DNA of 64,000 bases from Berberis thunbergii (GCA_003290165.1 QNQO01000533.1:434001-498000); one strand, 5' to 3'; numbered from the stretch's first letter, positions 43,162-55,617 are shown. The notes: a model not told the origin generated them from the letters alone. Made by a program: numbers and translations.

Positions 43162-43272
43162 TTTTTTTTTAATCCCTTAACTTCTCCCAACCCAAATGTT
43201 ACTGGCAGGGTTCTAACCTTGGACTTGTGATACCATCTGTTATAAGTCTATCAGCTGAGCTAGTACACCCCC
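43162..43272 (-). mobile_element. tRNA-derived SINE
   Basis: The minus strand has an A box (TAGCTCAGCTGATAGAC), a B box (GGTTAGAACCC) and a short body ending in nine A residues. About 111 bp, typical of Au-like plant SINEs. Confidence 0.7.
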
Positions 43273-43429
43273 ATTGGTCCTACTAAGTAATTCAATCCCA
43301 AGCACTCATCAACATAAACGCCACTCTCGTTTATTTTAATACATATTGAAATGTGTAAGACTAGAGTGCCTCCGACTCGTTGGCACAGTTACCCACTTTT
43401 CCATGGCATGTACCCGGATATATATTTTT

Positions 43430-43630
43430 GAGCAGTTCTACGCGTCGAGGAAACGAGCGAGGAAATGGGCGAGGGAAATGAGGTGGCGGGGTGAGAGCCG
43501 TTCATCCCGCTCGGGATGCGCACGCGAAAAGTCAACGCACACATCTCGAGTGAGATGAACGGCTCTCACCCCGCCACCTCACTTCCCTCGCCCATTACCT
43601 CGCCCATTTCCTCGACATTTAGAATTTCTG
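43430..43630. mobile_element. Hairpin MULE-MITE, copy 5
   Basis: A 201-bp palindromic element flanked by an exact 9-bp duplication TATATTTTT (43,421-43,429; 43,631-43,639). Ends GAGCAGTTCTACGCGTCGAG / CTCGACATTTAGAATTTCTG. The inner palindrome GGTGAGAGCCGTTCATC pairs with GATGAACGGCTCTCACC. Confidence 0.95.
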
Positions 43631-43639
43631 TATATTTTT

Positions 43640-44695
43640 TAATTATGGATAAAACGTTGTCAAGTTTATAAATTCAACAGATAGCACTTGAGAGAAATGT
43701 ATAAATTCTTAGATTATGTTATAAAGTCAAGTATATTGAAAACTTGGGTAGAGTGACTTAGCGATTGAGCATTTAAGTCTAGAAGACTTAGGAAAACCCG
43801 AGGGAATACTCAAATCAACCATGAAGATTGAAGAAGTGTGGTTCAATTCAAAGTCAAAGAAGATGAAGACTCGAGGAAACCAAGGTCAAGGATGATAAAG
43901 ATGATCAATTACTCTTACAAAGAAGACAATAAGATTTAAGTCAAGAAAAAGTTCACCAAAATACATATGGGATCAATTTAAGGGCTAGAGGTTGACAAAC
44001 CCTAGCTAAATGATTGGTGGTTGCTAGACAAGTAAATACCTGCTAGACAAGTAAATACCCTAGTCGACTAGACTTGAATTTTTCTTATACAACAACAATC
44101 TTTAAAGCCATTGGTCTGACAATACATTCGTAGTAGGCTGGACGACTAAATATCTCAAAAATAGAGTTTTTGGAACAAGTGTATAAATAAAGTCCTTACT
44201 CAATGCTTTCTATGAGATGCATTAAGTGGGGCTTCAATGAAATTCAAGATAAAATATTCGAGAAAGAGTTTAAAAGCCCTAGAGAAATCAATTAAAAGAA
44301 GTCTCATCCCTAAATTTAACAATTTAGGATGAGTCCTTGTAAACCTTTTGAAAGTAATAAAGAGATGGTTAAAGCTTAAACCTCCTTCTTTGTCATTTGT
44401 CTATCCAACAAACTTTTGTGATAGAAAACAAAAAAGAATTGTGTAATGCATCGGAAAAAGAATAGACTTCTTGCGTGTGCATTCTGTACTCTTTAAGTTC
44501 GTAACAATGGAACTGCGTAATGTTGCAAGGCTTTGCACCATGAATTTAGCCTCATTGGATCCAATCAAACTTTGATATTTTGAACCATGTTATATCTTTG
44601 TGTTTGACATGCATTTCTGATTCTCTATATAATATAACATTTATTGTTTTATTTGATGCAGGTTTAACTAATATAAATTAATAGGTTAATTTAAC
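43640..44695. other. Non-coding stretch with a 19-bp tandem duplication
   Basis: No gene. TGCTAGACAAGTAAATACC is duplicated in tandem near 44,022-44,060. Tract composition (GAAGATGAAGAC, TCAAGTC) resembles old retroelement sequence. Confidence 0.5.
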
Positions 44696-44700
44696 CCATT

Positions 44701-46356
44701 TGTAATAACCGCAAGTGCACGGTGCCTAACTGGTATACAACGGCAAGTACGGGTCGATCCCACGAAGAAGGTGAATGCAATTGAATTTTAGAATTTAATT
44801 AAACTAATTTATAGGAAATGGGGTTACAGCATTTTTAAATCTAAACTAAAAATAAATTAAAATAAGAAAAATAAAAGATAGATGAAATGAGATGGGTTTG
44901 GTGGGCTTGGACTCACCAATGAGTTAGCAAAATTATTTAATCTAAATTACTGAATTTAAAAACGAGAAGCTTTAGGGATGAGAATCCCTTGCTTACACCG
45001 AATATGTGATCGTTAAAATCCAATTAATCTTATACCATGTTTCCATCAAACATTAACAAATTATTTCAAGCAAATACGCTCTTACAAAGTATTAAATGTC
45101 TTTTTAGGACACACTTAATCAAAGTTTAAGCTTAATATTTTTAGCACATGCTTTGAAAATATTGATAGAGGGTAATTCTAACTACCAAACATATCAAGTT
45201 TAATTTCTCGAACATGCAAGGTGAAAGCAAATTATCAAAAATTCAGAAATAACTTGTAATTAACAATTAAGCATACAATTCAGTAAAATAAATCAAAATA
45301 ACTTATACAACCCATTTAGTTTATCACAAGCTCGATATGGTGGCACTCAGCAGATCAGCAGGTGGTTGTGCACGAATCCCGAGGAAATGGTCCCAAAACG
45401 CTCTGTGGTGGTACAGAGCAAAACAGGGGGTGAAAATAGCCAAAAAAACAGAATTTGACTAATTCTCGCCCTTGCTATAGTGCAGCTACAGTGCTGCCTC
45501 GCCCGGTCATCTTTTCCAGCGCGACAGCGGCTCTCGCGGCCTCGTTCTCGCTCCTCACGGCCTCCCTCGTCCTCAAATCGATCCTAGAACCTGCAAAGAC
45601 GAGCAAACAGTGAAAATAAACCAAGAAAACAGCAACAAAAACCGAAGAGAAATCAGGAAGAGATTCCCTGTTTTCGCTCCCTGTTTCAGTCGGTTGCGAG
45701 CTCTGTCGCGAGGTGGTGGTTGCGGTGCTTGGTCGGCTCGTGACGGTGGTCGTGAGAGGAGGAACTCGAGACGAAGAGAGGCCGAGAGAGGGGAGGAGCA
45801 AGCTCTGTTTCGTGGCGAGGTTGGTGGCTCTGTCGATGAATTTCTTGGCCTGTTGTGGTGGTGGGACTCGTGGGGAGGTGGTGGTGGTTGTGTGGACAGG
45901 GGAGAGGAGCAGAGAGTGGTGGTGGAGTGAAAATTGGACGTGAAACAGGGTTGTCACGCCCCCGTTTCACGGTGGTGACGGTGGCGGAGCTCGGTGGTGG
46001 CGATGGCGAGGTGACTGTGTGCTGAGTGAGTGGAGTGAGTGAGAGATGGATGAGTGGTGAGGGTGATTGTGAATCACCTTTGAGAGAGGAGCTCCTTTGA
46101 GGAAATCTCCATTGAGGAAGAGGTTTTGATTTCTAATTCTCCTCTTTTCCCTTCTCTTCCTCCTCCCCCCATTCTTACCCTATCCTCATCTATTTATAAA
46201 GAATAATCAAGATGAATAGGGATGGAATGAGGGAATGATTCATCAATGAGGGTAGGAGAAGGATTAGGTTTGGGTTTGGTTTTAGGGTATGAATTAGGTT
46301 TCGGGTTTAGGGTATGAATTAGGTTTAGGTTTAGGTTTTGTGATTGTTTTATACCA
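44701..46356 (-). mobile_element. Probable solo LTR
   Basis: Starts TGTAATAACCGCAAGTGCAC, with GTACGGGTCGATCCCACG shortly after. These phrases are typical of the end of a large class of plant LTRs and LARDs. The other end ...TTTTATACCA is followed by CCATT, identical to the five bases before 44,701, giving a 5-bp duplication (44,696-44,700; 46,357-46,361). On the minus strand a TATA box (CTTTATAAATAG near 46,190) fits an LTR promoter. GC-rich pseudo-ORFs inside have no family motif. The right boundary is less certain because similar LTRs can extend further. Confidence 0.5.
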
Positions 46357-46361
46357 CCATT

Positions 46362-48690
46362 GGAATCGACTAATTGTCGTTCCTTAACTTGCCGCTTTAA
46401 TCTGATTTCATCGTTTACGCTCAAATTCCTACAAAGATATGAAAACGAAATAATTACTATAAAATATAATAATCGAAACACTAACATGTATAAATTAAGG
46501 GGTATATTATGTAATAATTATGTGACTATCATTATTTCGCATACTAGATAATAGTTTTTACTATAGAAACTCACACCTCATAGTATTGTTTAAAGTGACA
46601 TTGAGAGACCTGGTTTACCTTTGAAACTTTTTTTAAATACCCATAACTTGATTTTATTTTTAGCAAGGAAAAAACTTAAATTACCCCCACTTGAGGGAGG
46701 GGATAGAGAGGGCAATCCATCATGGACACTCTCTTTCTCAAATGAGGGTAATCCATATCTTGTTTTTTACATTACATGAGATTTGCATAAATAAGATAAC
46801 AGTTGAATGGATGGTCAAATGACGACATGGGGTAAAAACCAAATTAAATTTATAAAAAGGATTAAAGTCATTAACCCTAGTAGGACAAGGACCAACATGA
46901 AACTTACCTTTTAAAATGACAAGGCAATATTGTGAATTTTATAAAGATGGGTATGATGGAAAATTCATCATAACTACCTTTTTGTTACTGATAATATGGT
47001 AATTACGCATTGAAAATGTTAGACATGTACTTTTTGACTTTAATCAAACATCGCTGTATATGAGCATAAAGGTTTTTGAGCGACTTTATTTCCCATGTCT
47101 ACATTTTTTTTTTGAAAGTCGGTATAAAATATTGTGGTATGTTTGTCGAGTGTTTCTACCATAACATTCAAAATCTACATTCCATTTGACATTGGCTAAT
47201 GTGGCGTGCCCTTAACCATGCGTGGTACCATAAAAATAAAAAATACAACATGTTTGATTCAACATACAAGTTTGGTGGTGCTTAATGAAGAAGGAAAATT
47301 CGTTTGTATGTTGTAGGCTCAATTGGAAGCCAATTTAGATGCAATCCGAGAATACAATGGCAATTTGGTCATTTATACTACATCAACAACTCGTGTGTTG
47401 AACATCATCTCAAGAGCTATCCAGGTTATTTGGCCAAGCTGCCTAGAATTACGCATTTACCATACATTCATTGTTATGAATTATTCAAAAGGATGAAAAA
47501 GATACATGCATGAATACATTAAAATAAATAAAAATCATTTTACAGCAACTAGAAAGCCATTAATACGAATTGAGACTCAAAATGTGAATATAAGTTCTTT
47601 AGTTTTCACTTAGTGAACAACTACGATTGCTTTATTAGACTAGGAAAGGACATATTTGCTTGTGGCTGAAATTATTCATATTTCATCCATCAAAACAACA
47701 TATCTTCCTTGTAGAGATAGCAAATTTCTGCCTATTTTGCTATTTTGGCGTGGGAAATTGAAAAGGGGAAGTTTTATGAATTAAATGATTAATAAAAAGG
47801 AAGAGGAAGGAAAAAAAAATAGATTTTCGAGATGAAGTTGCTACGTGTACTCGACTCTTTGGCTCGATGCCTCCAATTTTATATCTTAAGTTTGGCTTTT
47901 AAAAATTATTTAGTATACTCAACCACATTTTGTTAACCATAAAAGAACACCAGGTAAAGAAAATTACTCATGTTGTTTATGAGAACTTTGTATGAAGGAT
48001 TCCAAGCGTAAATGTTTGTTAGATTGTTTTTAAATTTTGAATGAAATTTTTTTAATATGATATAATAGTTGCAAAAGTTTTTAATTTTATGTATTTATTT
48101 GTTTTATTACATATTATTTGTATGCCCTTTTATGATTAATGAACACATTAAAATAATTTAACGAATGCTTTCTAAATTTTAGTTTTATAGGTAATGTTCT
48201 TTCATTTGAAAGTGAAATTATTAATTGTTCTAAATGAGAAAATTTCCCTGCCAAATGATTTTTATTAATAAAAAATGATAAGTCGGTGTTACATAATTAG
48301 ACTGATGCAACAAAGTCCAAACATTTCAAGCTACTCATAAACAAATCGAGTCAAATAGTCGAGTACATGTAACAACTCTCAAAATTGTACTTGACATGAA
48401 CATTAAATGCCACCATTATTCACTAGTCGCGGTCTCTCCTTCCCATTAATTCTCATCTTTCCTCTTTCCCCTTTCCCATCACCCAAATAATAAAGAGAAA
48501 TGATTTTGTAAGCTCTTATTTATAGCGGTCGGATTGGATTATAGATATATGTCAATATTAACCACATTATAAACTTTTCTATTTATTCTATTCTTTGATT
48601 TTCTCTAATCAACTTCCTTACTTAAATTAACTTAGAATGACTCAAAATCTTGTAAAACTGCCATCTTCCTAAATTTTCAGCTAAGTCCAC
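46362..48690. other. Non-coding stretch, no gene recognised
   Basis: Old repeat-like AT-rich DNA. A short open stretch at 47,304-47,513 has no recognisable motif. Confidence 0.45.
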
Positions 48691-49445
48691 AGGCAGTGGC
48701 AGACCCAGGATTTTAGTCAGGGGGGGGGGGGGGCGAAATTGCAAGCAAAATTTTTTTTTTCTACCCGAGTTAGTAAAATAAGAAAAATACAACTATAAAA
48801 ATACATTGCATATACCAAATTGAATGAAGTGTAATCTAATTTTAAACAAAATAAGGTCACAATATCAATAACCTTAGCAAGGGCAAACGAGCATAATAAC
48901 TATATAATTAAAATCACAAAATAATTAGGATAAATATCTAATTGAAGCTAAAAAAAATAAAAAATTTACGAACATAATAAGATCCTAATACAATTTCATC
49001 GAAAAATGTTTATACGAGGCTCAAATTTTGTAGGAGTTGGCTAGTGGCATATTTTTTCATTGAATTCTTTAGTCATTATTTTAGATATTAAGTTCAAATA
49101 TTTTTTTGGTTGGAGGTTTTACGCCACTTGTGAACGAGCTATTCATTGCTTTAATGTTTGCACTTACATATAAAATTGCGTTGAAAACAAAAAAGTAGGG
49201 AATTGTCAATGACAAAATTGTATAGACATAAAGAAATCATTAGCTTCGAGAGGACAAAAAATATTTTTTTTATTACACTAAACAATTTTTTAATGTTTGC
49301 AATTACTATAAAATTGTATTGAAAAAAATTAGGTGAGTAACAATGATAAAAATAGTAATTATCAATGACCATAAAAATGTATAGTGAACGATGAGTATCG
49401 AACTCGGGTTGTTCACAAAAATTTACAAACTTTCAAACACTACAC
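48691..49445. mobile_element. Fragment of a repeat starting CAGTGGCAGACCCAGG
   Basis: CAGTGGCAGACCCAGGATTT followed by a 14-base G run (about 48,720-48,734) is a phrase common at the ends of dispersed plant transposons. About 690 bp on, GAGTATCGAACTCGGGTTG ... CACTACACCAAT is the usual companion phrase. No inverse terminus was found. Class uncertain. Confidence 0.35.
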
Positions 49446-49634
49446 CAATACAAATATGTAAAAGTAATTGAATGAATAATTTACATATTGTATTATACAT
49501 TATAAATTTGATTTTTTTAAAGATTAAGTATATAATAAAATTATTTTAAAAGTTGAGTCTACAGGCAAAAAATAAAATAAATTATCTTCACATAGTTCTT
49601 GTGCAAGCTATTCTCTCACCTTCAAAGTCGTTTT

Positions 49635-49963
49635 TAGGGCTGAACAAAAAATCGATCAAATTGATTAAACCGATCAAACCGATTTAAATCGAACCGATGG
49701 TTCAGTTTTAAATTCGGTTCGGATCGGTTTTGATTTTAAAAAATTCAAAACCGAAGTGGGCAGTTCGGTTTTCGGTTTCTATGTGATTTTAACCGACCAA
49801 ACCGAACCGACCGAATATATATATTAAATAAATTAGAATCGGTTCGGTTACGGTTTGCATAAATTAGAATCGGTTCGGTTTCAGATTCGTTTTGTTAATG
49901 GTCGATTCGGTTTCGGTTTAAAAATTTTAAAACCGACCTAAGTCGATTCGATTTTTAACCCTA
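49635..49963. mobile_element. hAT-like MITE rich in CGGTTCGGTTT
   Basis: 329 bp, ends TAGGGCTGAACAAAAAATCG / CGATTTTTAACCCTA, filled with GGTTCGGTTTCGGTT words and their inverses. The flanks (GTCGTTTT and AACGTTTC) look like a degraded 8-bp duplication. Confidence 0.65.
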
Positions 49964-50398
49964 AACGTTTCTTATTGCACAGCGAGTCTTTTTTTGTTTT
50001 TGGGGAGGTAACTATTTATTTATTTTAGTTGTGGAGAGAATTGTTTTCGAAAGCTTATTCTTTTACTTCACCATTAGGAGACTTGAGACTGAGAATTTGA
50101 TAAAACTTTGAGTATTTTAGGTAGTTGTATTAAAGAAATTGATAAGAGAAAATGAAGAGACGAAATAGGAAACATAGGAGGTGGTTAATATTGAGATCCA
50201 AGGATTTAATCAAACGGTGGTGAAGAAGAAGAGAGCTCTAGGGTGTGATATCATTTCTAAATAACAAATGCGCAATAATCTGTTCCCTCCTCTTTAACGG
50301 ATTCTATCCATCTCCATTAATCTTTGATTTTATATAATCTTTAATTATATTTCTGTATCTAATAAATAGTGCTATGTTCTTCTGATTTTATCCATCTC

Positions 50399-50406
50399 TA
50401 TAAATA
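50399..50406 (+). promoter_or_regulatory. TATA box candidate for the WW/CFL1-like gene
   Basis: TATAAATA about 225 bp upstream of the likely ATG. It is immediately followed by one end of a hairpin MULE-MITE (GTTTCCTCGCCCATTAGACA, 50,410-50,441). Confidence 0.35.
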
Positions 50407-50409
50407 ATC

Positions 50410-50441
50410 CGTTTCCTCGCCCATTAGACAAGCCCTCTTTG
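50410..50441. mobile_element. Single end of a hairpin MULE-MITE
   Basis: CCGTTTCCTCGCCCATTAGA matches in inverse the left end of the 37.5-kb copy (CTTGTCTAAT-CGAGGAAAC). The partner arm is not seen. Confidence 0.5.
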
Positions 50442-50630
50442 TTTATAACAGTGGGTGTGGTGTGGGTTTGATGTGCCCCTGACCTGACTTTCTCTCTTCC
50501 TCTTTATTTCACTTTGGTGGGGGAGTTTCTTCTCTCTCTTTTTCAATTCAACAGTGGTTGATGTCACCTCTCTTGTTCTATGATTAATGGGTACAAAGAA
50601 GAAAAACAGCAGCACCCCCAACAACAAAAG

Positions 50631-51560
50631 ATGATTATGATGATGAGTACTGTAGAACGTGATGGAGGAGAAGGGTAGATCACAAAGAGATTAATTTGCT
50701 GGGTAACAACAACTCTCGTCTTGGATCTTGATTTGCAAGTCCCCCTTGGTTGGGAGAAACGTCTGGATTTAATGGTGAGTCTGTTGTTAATTAATATGGA
50801 TCACTTTTCATGTCTTAATTACCTCATCAATTTATTCTATTATTTTATTGAATTTCTTTGATTATCTCTGCTGCAACTTGTACTATTCTTTCTTGCCTCT
50901 CTTATTTATTTTGTTTTTCATTTAATTTACTTTATTTTATTGTTTGTGCATATTTTATTGTGTTTTATGATAAGAAATGTAGTTTTTGTTTTTCAGTCTG
51001 GGAAAGTTTATATACAGAGATGCAATGTCATCGTCTACAATAACAGCTTCTTCAGAACATGATCATCAGAATCACCGACAATTGCAAGACTTGAATTTCC
51101 CACTACCATCATCCAAGAACATGAACATGAACATGATGATCGAAGATGATACCACCTTTAGAATTGAAGCTATTCCCTTCATCTTCATCTTCAACCACCA
51201 CTTCCTCTACTTAATTACCATAATTATAGGAACCAAAGTGTTTGCACTCTGGACAAGGTGAAATCCGCGCTTGATAGAGCGGAGAAGGAGAAGGAGAAAG
51301 AGAGAGAGAAGAAGAAACCAACAAACATTACAATTTGATCTATCTTCTTCATCATCGAATAAGGAAGATGAAGACGTAGGAGCATGCAGCAGCATCATCT
51401 TCAAGTCCAATGTTTGCTGCGGGGTGCCCTACTTGTTTGCTCTACGTGCTCATATCCAAGACTAATCCAGTGTGTCCATGTACGTTGCAACTCAATGGTT
51501 CCAGTTCCAACTCTACTGCTCAAGAAGCCTAGGATTGATCTTAATTCTTCATTAATATAA
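50631..51560 (+). pseudogene. WW-domain CURLY FLAG LEAF-like gene, frameshifted
   Basis: Exon 1 runs from the ATG at 50,631 to 50,774 (donor GTGAGT); the intron ends at TTTCAG 50,996; exon 2 goes to TAA at 51,558-51,560. Recognisable blocks in order: DLDLQVPLGWEKRLDLM joined to SGKVYIQRCN (WW-like segment); LQDLNFPLPSS; LELKLFPSSSS; SVCTLDKVKSALDRAEKEKE; MFAAGCPTCLLYVLISKTNP; and PTLLLKKPRIDLNSS. This order and the CP-C ... PKCP-like segment fit the CFL1-like group of plant nuclear regulators. The blocks lie in different frames, with at least five small indels. The gene is either a recent pseudogene or affected by assembly errors. Confidence 0.65.
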
Positions 51561-51614
51561 GTAAGATCATCATCATGGTGCAGTCAGGCAGAACACACTA
51601 CTACAAATATAGGC

Positions 51615-51835
51615 TTGCATAGCGCTTAAAAATAGGCTTAGATAGCGCTTTTTAGCGGTAGCGCTCAAAAAAGCGCTATGCAAGGCGCGTACTTGAATAG
51701 CGCTTCGTTACATAGCGCTTTATTAAGCGCTAATTTTTTTTTTTAAATTAGCTTGCATAGCACTTTTATGAGCGCTATTTAATTTTGTTGATTTTAAAAT
51801 TTTTTTTTTTTTATAATTAGCTTCTAAAGCGCTAT
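51615..51835. repeat. CACTA-2 left subterminal AGCGCT repeats
   Basis: Ten or so copies of AGCGCT, often as ATAGCGCTT or AAAGCGCTAT, in both orientations. The matching array at the right end is 55,925-56,175. Confidence 0.85.
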
Positions 51836-52011
51836 TTAATTTCGGTGAATTTTTTTTATTAACTACCATATAATATTTTTTTATATAATATTTAATATAA
51901 TAATGACAACGTTCAATCAATCAATAAAGACACAACATGATAACTAACTGTTTCTCATTCATTCAAAATATAATTTAAGCATTCATACAAAATTGTTAAT
52001 ATGCTATCATA

Positions 52012-52148
52012 TATATACACCAGCTTTTTTGGCCACGAAATGAAATGGCCAACAGCTTCTCCTACAGTCCTAACTTCGTCTGTATATTGCGGCACCGCTG
52101 AATGTTTCTCAGATTCTACCGCCACTTCAAATTGTATCCTCGCATAAC
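52012..52148 (-). pseudogene. CACTA transposon protein fragment
   Basis: After a TTTCAG acceptor: GYARIQFEVAVESEKHSAVP, QYTDEVRTVGEAVGHFISWP then KKLV. This resembles the segment of plant En/Spm-type transposon proteins that ends in TVG-A-G-F--WPK-LV. No catalytic residues are included. Confidence 0.5.
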
Positions 52149-52397
52149 CTGAAATTGCATCATGGCATTGTATAAGTATAACAACACACACACACACTAA
52201 GTCGGTATATAAATCTTAACCTGAAATACAAGAACACACCTATTACTGCTACTATATATATGCAAACCACTGCCAAACACAAAGGGTTTTGTATCAGTAA
52301 GATAAATGTAAATGACTAAAGGTCCAACTATATTTCTTGATAGCAGCCTTCTCAACTAATACATATATATAGTAGCAGTAATAGGTGTGGAACTTAC

Positions 52398-52460
52398 CCC
52401 AGAATAACCAATTCCAACGAGCTCAAGAACTCTGGGAACTAAAGGAAGCCTATCAATGGC
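52398..52460 (-). pseudogene. CAAD / CURT1-like exon captured in CACTA-2
   Basis: A 63-bp exon with good sites (TTTCTGCAG acceptor, GGG/GTAAGTT donor) encoding AIDRLPLVPRVLELVGIGYS then G. This is the membrane-proximal motif of the CAAD domain found in CURVATURE THYLAKOID 1 and related plastid membrane proteins. A neighbouring block at about 52,800-52,890 (NASSTFNILNEEGRITAAAL) is unassigned. Confidence 0.65.
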
Positions 52461-53088
52461 CTGCAGAAACAGAATGCACAAATTAAAGTTTCGTTCAATA
52501 AATATCATTCAAGCTATCAATAACTCTTAAGTTCGCATATAACAAATATGATCAGTATTAATCTTTTAACTGCAATGAAATCTGAAGGGCAGTAAATATT
52601 AGAAAGATTTTATGCTCACAGAAATCATCCCTGTAGAGCCCCATAGAGCAACTCAACTAGCAACTACAAGTGAAGTCGTGGCATACACATTAAATGAATA
52701 AATACACAAATATGTGGCATTGAAAATGCAGTTAGTGGCCAAGAATTGAAAGAAATGTACAAGTAGTAGGGAGTTTTCGATTGGTACTTTACCTCAAGTT
52801 ATGAAGAAACACCATAGGGAAGAAGTGCAGCAGCTGTGATCCTTCCTTCCTCGTTCAATATGTTGAAAGTAGATGATGCATTTCTCTGGACAATCAGAGA
52901 GAAAAGGAAACAATTCAGGATATGTCATAAGGCCCTCCTTTTGTCAATACTTCCTTGAAATCAAAGCTTAGAAAATGAAACAGTGTTCAAACACCCAAAA
53001 TGAGGGTAGTGCAAACACACAAACCTCTTCGGCAAGACCAAATTAGTGAAGAAAGAAATACATAAATAATTGAAGAATGAAATATCAC

Positions 53089-53421
53089 CAGGCTTGGAGT
53101 GTTTCTAGTTTTCAAAGTTGTCATTGCTGCTTCAGCAAAAGCTTGTGCAGCTTCAGCATCAGCTTCTGCTTCCTCTGCCTCCCTTGCTGCCTGTTCAGCT
53201 TCTGCAATGGCAGCTTCTGCTTCTGCAACTGCTCGGGCAGCAGCTGCAGCAGCTTCCTGTGGAGTCAAAGTCCTCATTTTTGCAAGTTCTGCATCGATTT
53301 GGGATTTTGTAACTTCCATTCTACGAAAATCCTGCTGCCTTCCTACCAGGACTGGCATTGTACTACTTCTTCTGGCTTCTGAGAAAGCCCCACTTGGTGT
53401 AATCCTGTAGTTTCTATTTAC
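53089..53421 (-). pseudogene. TRB (telomere repeat-binding factor) exon captured in CACTA-2
   Basis: One exon (acceptor TTTGAACAG, donor CCTG/GTGATA) encoding [20 protein letters not shown], then [20 protein letters not shown] and an Ala/Glu-rich coiled coil ([14 protein letters not shown]). It ends [17 protein letters not shown]. This is the C-terminal part of plant single-Myb-histone proteins (TRB/SMH), which bind telomeric repeats and recruit chromatin factors. The frame is open through the whole exon. The Myb and H1/H5 domains were not captured. The antisense open frames here are compositional shadows. Confidence 0.85.
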
Positions 53422-54052
53422 CTGTTCAAACAAAGGGCAGCAAAATGATCTTCAAATATTGAAAATTTAAACAACATGAGAAATCCAAAATTTTAATAGA
53501 ACAGAGAAATTGCGTACAGATAAACAATGCATGCATCCTTGTAGTTATTTTTTATGCAACTTTTCCATTTTCAGTTTGAACGATAGATTGAACACACAAG
53601 ACCTGACATACCGTACAAAATTTTAATTTTAATTTTTGTTCACATTATTTCATCTTCAGAAAATGGTCAAGGAATTTTTTTGTTCTTTACATCACTGTTG
53701 TAAGAAAACATTCTTATGCATTTCCCCTTCTCTTATTTTAGCTATCAATGCATGCAACTGCATATTCAGTATCTCTAGATTTGCTTGAAATAGACGAGGC
53801 CTATTCACAACACATCAAACAAAGCCTCGCATGAAGACTTATTACAACAAAGGCTTACACCTTTTGTAAGCTTCAACACTAAGGTGTGTCTTTTTGTGGT
53901 ATATTTCCCTGTTGCAACAGAACCGAAGAAGAATTATTAGCAGATGACTCACAAATTTCAAAACATAACGGTAAAGGCCAAATCAAATCTAAAACAACAG
54001 TGAAGATGACCCAAAAAAACAGAGAGAGAGAACATAAAGGAGCACAACTTAC

Positions 54053-54205
54053 ATTAGACGTGTGGCCCCGAAACTTTCACCAAATGATATCAAGTCCTCT
54101 ATGTGATCCATGTCGAAACTGGCAGCTACAGCACGTGCAAAGGCCATGCCTTGCTCTTTCTGTAGTACAATTTTGCGAGTCTCTAAAACTTTCAACAGTT
54201 GAACT
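54053..54205 (-). pseudogene. COP1-interacting-protein-like exon captured in CACTA-2
   Basis: A 153-bp exon (acceptor TTGTTAG, donor AAT/GTAAGT) encoding VQLLKVLETRKIVLQKEQGM, AFARAVAASFDMDHIEDLIS and FGESFGATRLM. I recognise this as the conserved N-terminal block of plant COP1-interacting-protein-related proteins. The frame is intact. Confidence 0.65.
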
Positions 54206-55617
54206 CTAACAAGATAAATGCACACTGAATAAGATTTACAATCCCATGAAAGTGCCTCATCATGTATAGCAAAGAACCTATCACATTTGAATTATCACAT
54301 TACAACTTAAGTAATGTTGCCCCCGGCGCCATACTTGCTTTCCAAGAGCATCTCCAATGGATAGCAGTAGCACAAACAATGTATGCAGGTATACACAAAG
54401 ATATCTACTTGATTTCATGTTTATGGCTATCTAATTGATTTCATATTTTAGTTATATAGATATGGTTTTCACTGACCCCACAGAAGAGCAGATGTTTAAA
54501 ATTTACTTCCTTGTTGCAAAGATATACAAAGAGACATCTTCATAAACGCAAGGAGTGACTTTTGACACCTAGGCTACACTTGGTTCCACCGTAACTGTGG
54601 AATGTTTTCACAGGAAAATCTTTAAATATAGGCATGATTGTACACCTCTGGAACATACCTTGTTTTCTCACACCTCCCACAATAAATGAATTTCACATGG
54701 GGATGATAAAACAATGGATATTCATTAGTCATATGATAAAAAAGACACTAGTTCCCTCACAAATTTGGATGTACAAACAAGACTATATTTTCCTATCAAA
54801 GAGCCCTCAGTGGTCTTGAATAAACAAGTAACTTAAGTTGCAATATCTATATCAATAACACTGCTACAAATTGCTTACACCTATGTATGATTTATGAATT
54901 TTATTACATGATCAGTTGTTCAGTGACTGCTACTATATATGTTGTTTCGAACTTAATAGCATCTGGATACCAAGGAATCTAAATCAGTAGGAAGCTGAAG
55001 GTAGATATTAAATCATGTTATTTATTACAAAGTTTAAAGAAAAAATTTTACCAACCAGTAAGTGAGACACACAAACAATGAAGTTCGAGTTACCAAAAAT
55101 TAAAGTTGGAATTGTTATATTCTTTCGTAATCATAGTGTGGTCCATACTTTGAATTTTCCTCCTTCAAAGTAGATCTGTTAGACTCAGATTGATGCGCTC
55201 CAGGCTGCCATAAACCCAAAGAAACGAAAATCAGGATACAAGTAAAAGAATCAAAATATGAGTGAATAAACTCATACCTAGATGATATCAAACAGTCCTC
55301 TGCTCCTCAAATCATACTTCACTTCATTCCCATTCTCTCATTCTCCTCTTCCATCCTTCAAGTCTGTTTCACAAAAAATCACAAATTTAAGCACCATAAT
55401 CAAAGTCCATTGTCAATTTCATAAAAATAAACCAAAACAATCAAACCCCATGTAAACATAAACATGATTCAATTTCGTTTCAGAAAATCAAAAAATTAGG
55501 GCACAAAAGGCAAATCAAAACCAAACTAATGAAAACCCATTCAAAATCAAAGCATGCTTAACCAACCCGGTTCTAAAGATATAAACTTGAAACAAAATAC
55601 CCAGATTTAAATGAGCT

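Noticed and set aside
45475..45957. 160-codon open frame on the minus strand in a GC-rich patch
   Set aside because: Low-complexity Ser/Thr/Pro-rich translation, overlapping open frames on both strands, inside a probable LTR. No family motif.
47304..47513. 69-codon open frame (MYVVGSIGSQFRC...)
   Set aside because: No motif recognised, no gene context; likely chance.
53077..53410. Antisense open frames of about 100 codons over the TRB exon
   Set aside because: Shadow of the Ala/Glu-rich coiled coil on the other strand (Ser/Cys/Leu runs).
55135..55210. Possible further captured exon in CACTA-2 (STLKEENSKYGPHYDYERI)
   Set aside because: Looks coding but I cannot name the family and its splice sites are not clear.
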